Shown: piece by piece, positions 6,670-13,005 of the stretch
Layout: the number at the start of each line of letters is the position of its first letter
How positions within the stretch are numbered: the stretch's first letter is position 1
Source: a bacterium
GTDB taxonomy: Bacteria; Verrucomicrobiota; Verrucomicrobiia; Limisphaerales; J093
Direction of reading: 5' to 3'
Assembly: GCA_021784265.1 (NCBI GenBank)
Contig: JAJXTA010000023.1
Coordinates: 1 to 13,005, forward strand
Length of the DNA stretch: 13,005 bases
Translations under genes and position numbers: made by a program
Notes under the pieces: model-generated
What the model was told of the DNA's origin: nothing
What the model saw: only the letters and a program-made list of their open reading frames with translations
Database searches by the model: none

Positions 6670-8805
6670 ATGCGACCGTGGTTCTACCTGATGAGCGGGT
6701 TGGTGGTGGCGCAAGCCTGTTGGGGTGGGGGGGGCGCGACCTCCCAGCCCGCCCAAGCCTCGGCGGATCCGGCTTGGGTGCCGGCCACGCGCATCGCCAT
6801 CGTCGGCGGGCGCTGGCAAATCAATGGCGTCGTGACCTATCCCGACGCGCCCGCGGAAGGCTTGCTGCTCAATGTTCGGATGGTCAACGCCACGTTCGAG
6901 GATCGCCAGCGGCCCGGGTTTGATCCGGAGGCCAACACCCAGCGTTTCTTGAGCCGGATTCCGGAGTACCTCGCGCACGGGGTGCGGGCCTTCACCCTGA
7001 ATCTCCAAGGCGGATTTCCCGGCTACGAGGGCGCGCTCAACTCCGGCTTCAATCCCGATGGTTCGCTGCGCGCTCCCTGTCTGGGGCGCCTGCGGCGGGT
7101 GATCGAGGCCTGTGACCGCCAGGGCGCGGCCGTCATCCTCGGGTGCTTCTACCAACGACAGGACCACGTGCTGGCGAGCGCCGATGCCGTCCGGGCGGCG
7201 GTGGTCAACACGGCGCAATGGATTCAAGCCTGCCGCTTCCGCAATGTCGTGCTGGAGATCGCCAACGAATATGGGCACCCTGGCTTTCACCACCGGCTGC
7301 TCGCACGCCCCGAGGGCATCGCGGAGCTTGTCCGCCTGGCTAAACGCGCCGCGCCGGGCCTGCTCGTTTCCGCCAGCGGGTTGGGGAACGGCGCCACGGA
7401 TACGCCCGCGGCCGAGGCGGCGGATTTCCTCTTGATCCATTTCAACACCACGCGCCTCGAGGATATTCCCCGGCGGATCACCGCGCTGAAGCCGTACGGC
7501 AAACCGATCGTGTGCAACGAAGACAACAAGCTGGGACCCGCCGGCGCGGCGGCGGCCCGCGCCTGTGTTGCCAACGGCGCCTCCTGGGGCTTCATGGACG
7601 AACAGCTCAACCAACGGTTTCCCTTCAGCTTCCGCGGCGCCGACGATGACCCAACCGTGTACGCCGCGCTACAACAGCTCGCCACGGCGCCCGGGGCGGC
7701 GGCGGTGGACGCCTACTTCCCGCCGCCAGAATCGCAAGGCGGTTGGCGTCAGCTCGACCAGCCCGAGGCCATCCGCCGCCTTGGGGGCATGGACCCCGAG
7801 AAGCTGGCGGCGCTGCGCCAGTGGCTGTTGCAGAGCGATGACCGGCGCTTCGCCGCCGACGTGATCCGTCACGGCTACATCGTGCTGGAGGTCGAGCGGG
7901 GCAACAGCGCCAAGACCGACGCGGGCCGCGTGGCGTCGGTCTCGAAGGCCGTCTGCGCCACGGTGCTAGCCATCGCCTCCGAACGCAGCCAACACGGGTT
8001 GACTCCGCGCAAGATGCGCTTCAGTGATCCGGCGTTTGACTTCATCCCTTGGGCCGCGCCGTTGAGCGACCCCCGCAAGGCGCGAATCACCGTCGAGCAA
8101 TTGCTCAACCACACCTCCGGCATCTGCCCGGAAGCCCTCGGCGCCCCCAACGACGGTTCCTGGGAATACATCCTGGGGCACAGTGGTGACGAACGGACCG
8201 CCCGCCTCGCCTTCGATCCCGGCACGGCTTGCGGCTACTCGACCATCGCCTTGAGCCATGCCGCCTTGGTCTGCGAAAACGTCACCGGCGAGACGTACGA
8301 CCGGTTTGCCATTGCCGCGCTCTTTAAGCCGCTCGGGATCGAGCATTGGTGGTTTCAGTTTTACGACGGCGGACCGAGCCTCGGCCGCCATCCCTCGCAC
8401 GGTTTGGGCATGCCGGCGCGCGACTTAGCCCGCATCGCCTACTGCATGCTCTACGACGGCCAATGGCAACGGCAACAGGTGGTCCCCAAGTGGTTTGTCC
8501 AGCGCACCGCCGCACCGACCCAGCACGTCACGACCCCCGAAATGCGCTGGAAGTTCAACTCCCAGACCTTCTCCGACGGGTGGGAGTTGCCGTCCCGGTT
8601 GACCGGTACCGGCGGCCGCGACGGAACCGGCATCCCGCCCGATGCCCGGGACAAACCGGGCTCGGGCGGCCAACTCATCGCCTTCGTGCCCAGCCTCGAT
8701 CTGGTCGTCACCCGCCAGACCGGCAGCAGCGGCGAGTGGGCGTTCGAGGAATACCTGCGTCGGGCCTGTGCGGCGGTCGTCCCCGACGCCCGCGCCGGAC
8801 GGTAA
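6670..8805 (+). CDS. Exported fusion: clan GH-A-like TIM barrel plus class C beta-lactamase-type serine hydrolase
   Basis: 711 residues in two parts. The N terminus has a signal peptide, with a weak lipobox AQAC ending at Cys17 that could make it a lipoprotein. Residues about 40-345 look like a glycoside hydrolase barrel: VVLEIANEYGH places an Asn-Glu pair (199-200) as in clan GH-A acid/base catalysts, and KPIVCNEDN puts Glu284 where the nucleophile would be. Residues about 380-705 resemble class C beta-lactamase and penicillin-binding relatives: SVSK (423-426, SxxK with Ser423), EQLLNHTSGI (476-485), Tyr523 in a YST triplet where YxN is usual, and GSGG (664-667) near the third motif. Such serine hydrolases are often esterases or peptidases rather than lactamases. 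It follows the signal peptidases by 28 bases. A run of eight G occurs at 6727-6734. Two-domain reading is confident; substrate is unknown. Confidence 0.85.
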   Translation: MRPWFYLMSGLVVAQACWGGGGATSQPAQASADPAWVPATRIAIVGGRWQINGVVTYPDAPAEGLLLNVRMVNATFEDRQRPGFDPEANTQRFLSRIPEYLAHGVRAFTLNLQGGFPGYEGALNSGFNPDGSLRAPCLGRLRRVIEACDRQGAAVILGCFYQRQDHVLASADAVRAAVVNTAQWIQACRFRNVVLEIANEYGHPGFHHRLLARPEGIAELVRLAKRAAPGLLVSASGLGNGATDTPAAEAADFLLIHFNTTRLEDIPRRITALKPYGKPIVCNEDNKLGPAGAAAARACVANGASWGFMDEQLNQRFPFSFRGADDDPTVYAALQQLATAPGAAAVDAYFPPPESQGGWRQLDQPEAIRRLGGMDPEKLAALRQWLLQSDDRRFAADVIRHGYIVLEVERGNSAKTDAGRVASVSKAVCATVLAIASERSQHGLTPRKMRFSDPAFDFIPWAAPLSDPRKARITVEQLLNHTSGICPEALGAPNDGSWEYILGHSGDERTARLAFDPGTACGYSTIALSHAALVCENVTGETYDRFAIAALFKPLGIEHWWFQFYDGGPSLGRHPSHGLGMPARDLARIAYCMLYDGQWQRQQVVPKWFVQRTAAPTQHVTTPEMRWKFNSQTFSDGWELPSRLTGTGGRDGTGIPPDARDKPGSGGQLIAFVPSLDLVVTRQTGSSGEWAFEEYLRRACAAVVPDARAGR

Positions 8806-9126
8806 GCCAAGCGCACGGCACGACCGCAGAAGTGATATTCGATCCCTGGAGGAGACGAGACCGGACAGCGAATAAAGGTTGGGTGAGGCGGGGCGCTGGA
8901 GAGCGCTTGGGCGAGCTATATTGCGCACAATGTTTGTTATGTTTAATACGCCCTCCGGCCAATGCCGCCCGCCGCCGGCCCAAACCTCCGACCCCATGCG
9001 CCCGACCCGCGGGCCACCAGCGCCGCGGGAGATCCCCCACCCGCCTCGGCCACCCCGAACGCGGCCGCCGACCCTCGCGCTTGACGAATATGAGGCGGCC
9101 GTGTTTGTGTCACTGCCACAGCGCTT
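8806..9126. other. Intergenic gap with AT-rich, promoter-like patch
   Basis: About 320 bases between the fusion gene and the GH38-like gene. No convincing gene: the frame at 8879-9130 translates to a Pro/Arg-rich run without features. A small hairpin (8893-8897 with 8902-8906) precedes an unusually AT-rich patch at 8917-8950, which contains TATATT (8917-8922) and, with 17-base spacing, TTGCGC (8921-8926) and TAATAC (8944-8949). Further on, TTGACG (9081-9086) is a good -35 box but has no matching -10. A 7-bp inverted repeat (9006-9012 with 9023-9029) lies between. No terminator with a T-tract follows the fusion gene. A promoter for the downstream pair probably lies here, position unsure. Confidence 0.45.
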
Positions 9127-11820
9127 ATGAACGATAAGACCCAACGAACGAACTTCCTGCGGTCCTGGGGACTGTTGCTGGCGGTGTTACCTGGAATGGC
9201 GGCGGACACTCCGGCCACGCCACCGGCGGGCACACCGGAGGCGAGCCCGGTCCGGGAAATCATCGTGGTGTTCAAGACCCACTTCGACATCGGCTACACG
9301 GATTTGGTGACGAACGTGCTGAACCGGTACCGAACGCAATTTGCCGACCGCGCCTTGGCGGTGATCGACCAATCGCGTTCGCTCCCGCCCGCCCAGCAAT
9401 TCACCTGGACGGTGCCGGGCTGGCCGCTGGAGGAAATGCTGTGGCCGGGCCAGACGCCGGAGCGGCGCGCGAAGCTGGTGCAAGCCCTCAAGGAGGGCCG
9501 GTTGGCTGTGCATGCGATGCCGTTCAGTTTGCAGACCGAAACGCTCGACTTGGAGGATTTGGTTGAAGGCATGAGCTATTCGTCACGCCTCACCCGGGAC
9601 AACGGCCTGCCACTGCCGCGCGCGGCGAAAATGACCGACGTGCCGGAGCACACCTGGGTGCTGCCCACGCTGTTGAAACATGCCGGCGTCGAGTTCCTCC
9701 AAGTCGGCTGCAACGGCGGCAGCAAGCCGATGCGGGTGCCGTTGCTGTTCTGGTGGGAAGGTCCGGACGGCTCGCGCCTGCTCACCTCCTATTCGCCGGA
9801 ATATGGCACCGACCTCTTGCCGCCGAAGGACTGGCCGTATCGCACCTGGCTGGCGATGATCATGACCGGTGACAATCACGGCCCGCCCACAGCGGCGGAA
9901 GTGGAACATCTCCTTCACCAAGCCGCCCAAAAAATGCCCGCCGTCAAAGTCCGCTTCGGACGGCTGGAGGATTTTTACCACGCCTTCATGGCGGAACAGA
10001 ATCCGAACGTCCCGGTCGTGCGGGGCGACATGCCGGACACGTGGATTCATGGCTTCGAGGCCATGCCCCTCGAGACCAAGACCGGCTGCGACGTGCGCCC
10101 GCTGGAAGGCGCGCTGGCGACGCTCGACACCGAATTGCGCGCGTCCAGTCTCTCGACCCCACCGGTCGCGCCGCTCCTGGCGCGCGCCTATGAAAACAGC
10201 CTGCTCTTCAGCGAACATACCTTCGGCTATTATGGCAGCCAGCCCGGCGGCTTCTGGTATGGCGAGGAGTGGAAACAGAAGCTCGCCGCCGGCGCCTACA
10301 GCCGCTTTTTGCGGTCCTTCGACGACAAACGCGCCTACATCCACGCCACGGCGAACATCGTGACGAACGCCCTGCGCGCCCGGCTCCAACTCCTGGCGCA
10401 GAACGTGGACCTCGAGGGTCCCCGGGTGGTCGTCTTCAATCCGCTTCCGTGGGCGCACAGCGGCATGGTCGAGGCGTCGGCGCCGCACGGTGACTGGTCC
10501 GGCCTGCGTGATCTGGCCAACGGCACGACGGTCGTCGCGGAGAGGGTCGGCGGCACGATGCTGCGCTTTCTCGCCCGCGACGTCCCTGCCGGTGGCTACA
10601 AGACCTTCCAGCCCACGACCGGCCAGGCTGTGGAGCCGGCGGAATCCACGCCGGATGGGGTGATTGCCAACGAATTCCTCCGGCTCAAAGCCGACCCGGC
10701 CCGCGGGGGCATCGTCTCGCTGGTCGATGTGGCCAGCGGCCGGGAACTCGTCGCGTCTCAGGACGAGTATCGCTTGGGGACGTACTTCCAGGAACGGTTC
10801 TCGAAGGCGCAAGTCGATGCCTTCGTGGCGTCGTACTGCCGCGGCTGGGCATTGTCGCCGGCCAGCGACTTTAACAAGCCGATCCCCAAAGCCCTCCAAC
10901 AGCCGTACGCGGTGCTGATGCTGACCAACTGGACCCTCACGGTGCACCGCAGCCGCGTGGCGCAAACGATCATGCTCCATTCCGCCGACGCCACCCCGTT
11001 GGCCAGGGCGGTCACGCTCAAGTACACGCTCGCGGCGGGACAACCGTACCTGGACCTGGAATGGGCCATCGAGGACAAGACGGCCAATCCACTCCCCGAA
11101 GGCGGCTGGCTGGCGCTGCCATTCAACCTCCCCACCCCGCGGTTCCGGCTGACGCGCCTCGGCTCGCTGATCGATCCGACGCGCGACATCATCGACGGCG
11201 GCAACCGGCATCTGCTCTGCCTCAACGCGGGCATGACGGTCACCGACGCCGACGGTTTTGGGGTCGGCCTTTGCCCGCTGGACTCGCCGCTGGTGAGCCT
11301 GGACGAACCGGGGCTGTGGCAATTCTCGCTCCACTACACCCCCAAGCGCGCCCGGGTCTTCATCAACCTCTACAACAACGAATGGGACACCAACTTCCCG
11401 CTCTGGCAGGACGGCTCGTGGAACTCGCGCGTGCGCCTTTGGGTGGCGCGAGGAGGCAACGCCGCGAGCAACCTGCTCACGCCCGCGTGGGAGGCGCGCG
11501 AGCCGCTCGAGGCGGCCTACAGCGACGGCCCGCGGGGAACACTGCCGCTGACCAAGGCGGGTTTGACGCTCTCCCGGCCTGGGGTCCTGGTGACGCTGTT
11601 CGGCCCTGATCCCTATAGCGACCGAACGTTGGTGCGGGTGTGGGAGCTGGCCGGGCAGGCCGGGCCCCTGACCGTCACGCTGCCGGGGGATTTCCCCGCC
11701 GCGCACGCCCTGCCGGTGAACCTGCGCGGCGAACCCGCCGGCGCCCCGGTGAGCGTCCAGTCCCATGCCTTCACCTGCGAGCTCGGCGCCTTCGCCCCGG
11801 CGAGCTTCCGGCTGGAGTGA
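9127..11820 (+). CDS. Exported GH38/DUF5054-like alpha-mannosidase-type protein
   Basis: 897 residues. GH38 enzymes are metal-dependent retaining alpha-mannosidases. Seen: a signal peptide (basic start, SWGLLLAVLPGMA core, likely cut near residue 25), then KTHFDIGYTD, placing His52 and Asp54 as the first metal ligands. MTDVPEHTW has Asp171 at the position of the nucleophile, which also binds metal in this family, and LLFSEHTFGYYG gives His364 as a candidate fourth ligand. A helical stretch (about 370-425) follows, then a long all-beta C-terminal part from about 430 (VVFNPLPW, typical of the GH38 C-terminal domains). The classical HxDxxW and PFGH wording is altered, and the first motif resembles that of DUF5054 relatives, so specificity may not be mannose. 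The ATG at 9127 is chosen for the signal peptide. Its stop overlaps the next gene by four bases, implying translational coupling. Confidence 0.87.
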   Translation: MNDKTQRTNFLRSWGLLLAVLPGMAADTPATPPAGTPEASPVREIIVVFKTHFDIGYTDLVTNVLNRYRTQFADRALAVIDQSRSLPPAQQFTWTVPGWPLEEMLWPGQTPERRAKLVQALKEGRLAVHAMPFSLQTETLDLEDLVEGMSYSSRLTRDNGLPLPRAAKMTDVPEHTWVLPTLLKHAGVEFLQVGCNGGSKPMRVPLLFWWEGPDGSRLLTSYSPEYGTDLLPPKDWPYRTWLAMIMTGDNHGPPTAAEVEHLLHQAAQKMPAVKVRFGRLEDFYHAFMAEQNPNVPVVRGDMPDTWIHGFEAMPLETKTGCDVRPLEGALATLDTELRASSLSTPPVAPLLARAYENSLLFSEHTFGYYGSQPGGFWYGEEWKQKLAAGAYSRFLRSFDDKRAYIHATANIVTNALRARLQLLAQNVDLEGPRVVVFNPLPWAHSGMVEASAPHGDWSGLRDLANGTTVVAERVGGTMLRFLARDVPAGGYKTFQPTTGQAVEPAESTPDGVIANEFLRLKADPARGGIVSLVDVASGRELVASQDEYRLGTYFQERFSKAQVDAFVASYCRGWALSPASDFNKPIPKALQQPYAVLMLTNWTLTVHRSRVAQTIMLHSADATPLARAVTLKYTLAAGQPYLDLEWAIEDKTANPLPEGGWLALPFNLPTPRFRLTRLGSLIDPTRDIIDGGNRHLLCLNAGMTVTDADGFGVGLCPLDSPLVSLDEPGLWQFSLHYTPKRARVFINLYNNEWDTNFPLWQDGSWNSRVRLWVARGGNAASNLLTPAWEAREPLEAAYSDGPRGTLPLTKAGLTLSRPGVLVTLFGPDPYSDRTLVRVWELAGQAGPLTVTLPGDFPAAHALPVNLRGEPAGAPVSVQSHAFTCELGAFAPASFRLE

Positions 11821-13005
11821 TCGGCCGCCGCTTGAGCAACCGGTTCGCGCCCTGCGTTTTGGCCGCCGTCGGGCTCCTGGCCGGTTCCGGGCGGGCCTGG
11901 GCGCACCTGCCCGCCCTCGCGTCCGCCACGGTGACGATTGCGGACGACGGACACTACACGCTGCGCCTGAAGTTTGATGTCGCGGCTTTCACGCTGAACC
12001 AAACGCCGGCGGCCGCCACCGATCCGGACATGATCGAGCTGTTGAATAGCCCGACGAACGTGCTGGCCACGCGGCTCGAGCAGGCGCAGGCGCGGTTCCT
12101 CGAGGAACTCACTGTCGAAGCCGGCGGCGGTCGCGCCACCGTGGAAACCATCACCTACCCCACGGTGAATGATCTCCATCGCTACGAGGAGTCGGTGGAC
12201 CTCGTGCAGTTGCCGGTGATGCTCGAGTTATCGCTGGCGGGCCGGCTGCCCGCGGGCGCGCCCTGGGTGTCGTTCCGGTTTCCCCCCAAGCTGGGCGTGC
12301 TGGCCTTGACGGTGCGGCGCCCGGTGCGGGCGCCGGAGTCGCTCGTGGTCAATCCCGGGGAGACGACACCGCCCATTCCGCTGCAACTCGGCGGCGCGTC
12401 CCCTGCCCTGCCCTCCCCTGCCCCACTGGCCGAGCCGAGCCGCTGGCGGATGGCCGGGCGCTACCTGCGGTTGGGGTTCGAACACATTTTGCCCAAGGGA
12501 ACGGACCACATCCTGTTCGTGCTGGGCCTGTTCCTGCTCGGGAATCGGCTGAAACCGCTGCTGCTCCAGGTCACCGCGTTCACCGTGGCGCATTCCATCA
12601 CTCTGGCATTGTCGTTGTACGGCGTGTTCCGGCTCCCATCGGCGGTGGTCGAACCGCTGATTGCCGCCTCGATCACCCTGGTGGCGGTGGAAAACCTGTT
12701 CACCAGCGAGCTGCGGCCCTGGCGGCCGTTTGTCGTCTTTGGCTTTGGCCTGCTCCACGGCCTGGGCTTCGCCGGCGTCCTCAACAGCTTCGGTCTGCCC
12801 CGCAACGCCTTCTTCCTGGCCCTGGTGACCTTCAACGCCGGGGTGGAACTCGGCCAACTGTCGGTCATTACCCTGGCGTTTGCGGCGGTGGGCTGGTGGC
12901 GCCGACGCCCGGGCTATCGCGGGGCCGTGGTCGTGCCGGCCTCCCTGCTCATCGCTGGGATTGGCAGCTTCTGGACTGTCCAGCGGGTCGCGCTGGCGCT
13001 GCACT
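11817..13005 (+). CDS. HupE/UreJ-like membrane protein, truncated at right edge
   Basis: 396 residues are present and the frame remains open at the edge, close to the expected end. HupE/UreJ proteins are inner-membrane proteins linked to nickel or cobalt uptake; this longer form (HupE_UreJ_2) carries an extra N-terminal extracytoplasmic domain. Seen: signal peptide (RRLSNR, hydrophobic core, likely cut after AWA at 29), an extracytoplasmic domain (about 30-205) ending in a Pro-rich linker, then membrane helices with conserved His residues: FEHILPKGTDHILF (His223, Asp230, His231), TVAHSITLALS (His259), ENLF (Glu292) and LLHGLGFAGVL (His314), and TFNAGVELGQL (338-348). The GTG at 11817 overlaps the upstream TGA as GTGA and gives a proper signal peptide; a TTG at 11832 would lose part of the basic segment. 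Coupling to the mannosidase-type gene suggests joint expression. Family is confident; transported metal unproven. Confidence 0.9.
   Translation, partial: MIGRRLSNRFAPCVLAAVGLLAGSGRAWAHLPALASATVTIADDGHYTLRLKFDVAAFTLNQTPAAATDPDMIELLNSPTNVLATRLEQAQARFLEELTVEAGGGRATVETITYPTVNDLHRYEESVDLVQLPVMLELSLAGRLPAGAPWVSFRFPPKLGVLALTVRRPVRAPESLVVNPGETTPPIPLQLGGASPALPSPAPLAEPSRWRMAGRYLRLGFEHILPKGTDHILFVLGLFLLGNRLKPLLLQVTAFTVAHSITLALSLYGVFRLPSAVVEPLIAASITLVAVENLFTSELRPWRPFVVFGFGLLHGLGFAGVLNSFGLPRNAFFLALVTFNAGVELGQLSVITLAFAAVGWWRRRPGYRGAVVVPASLLIAGIGSFWTVQRVALALH

Noticed and set aside
9081..9109. TTGACG as the -35 box of a promoter for the GH38-like gene
   Set aside because: At 17-base spacing the -10 position reads TTTGTG, a poor match, and neighbouring spacings are no better.
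8879..9130. Small plus-strand open frame of 83 codons in the gap before the GH38-like gene
   Set aside because: Pro/Arg-rich translation, no ribosome site, and it runs a few bases into the next gene; more likely leader or promoter DNA.
9583..11766. 727-codon minus-strand frame inside the GH38-like gene
   Set aside because: Long antisense frames are expected in high-GC genes; the composition (Arg, Gly, His, Gln rich) and lack of any motif mark it as a shadow of the plus-strand gene.
12228..13004. 258-codon minus-strand frame at the right edge
   Set aside because: It is antisense to the HupE-like gene, which has a signal peptide, membrane helices and conserved His; this frame is Gln/Arg/His-rich and without features.

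Overview
The window is high-GC throughout, densely coded, and almost free of recognisable Shine-Dalgarno sites. Gene content (a standard LepA, two very long type I signal peptidases in tandem, exported glycosidase-like enzymes, a MoxR ATPase) fits a free-living Gram-negative bacterium of the PVC group. A member of Verrucomicrobiota is my best guess, from gene style rather than any marker I could test.

Layout. 1-390 (minus): N-terminal part of a MoxR-type AAA+ ATPase that runs off the left edge. 391-1182: about 790 bases with no convincing intact gene. It holds a terminator-like hairpin, a possible decayed minus-strand reading frame (723-1112) and a perfect 18-bp palindrome (1125-1142). 1183-2094 (minus): a DMT/EamA-type permease, probably started at a GTG placed exactly where transcription should begin. 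2095-2285: divergent promoter region. 2286-6641 (plus): lepA followed closely by two paralogous signal peptidase I genes, a likely operon. 6670-8805 (plus): an exported two-domain protein, a clan GH-A-like TIM barrel followed by a class C beta-lactamase-type serine hydrolase. 8806-9126: a gap with an AT-rich patch that probably carries a promoter. 9127-11820 (plus): an exported GH38/DUF5054-like alpha-mannosidase-type protein. 11817-13005 (plus): a HupE/UreJ-like membrane protein whose GTG start overlaps the mannosidase stop; it runs off the right edge.

How they may work together. LepA is a translation factor acting on ribosomes. The signal peptidases would process exported proteins, and the three downstream genes all encode proteins with export signals. 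The GH-A/beta-lactamase fusion and the GH38-like enzyme look like an extracytoplasmic glycan-processing set. The coupled HupE-like protein may serve metal supply, since GH38 enzymes need a divalent metal; that link is inference. I see no tRNA, rRNA, CRISPR array, insertion sequence or phage gene.
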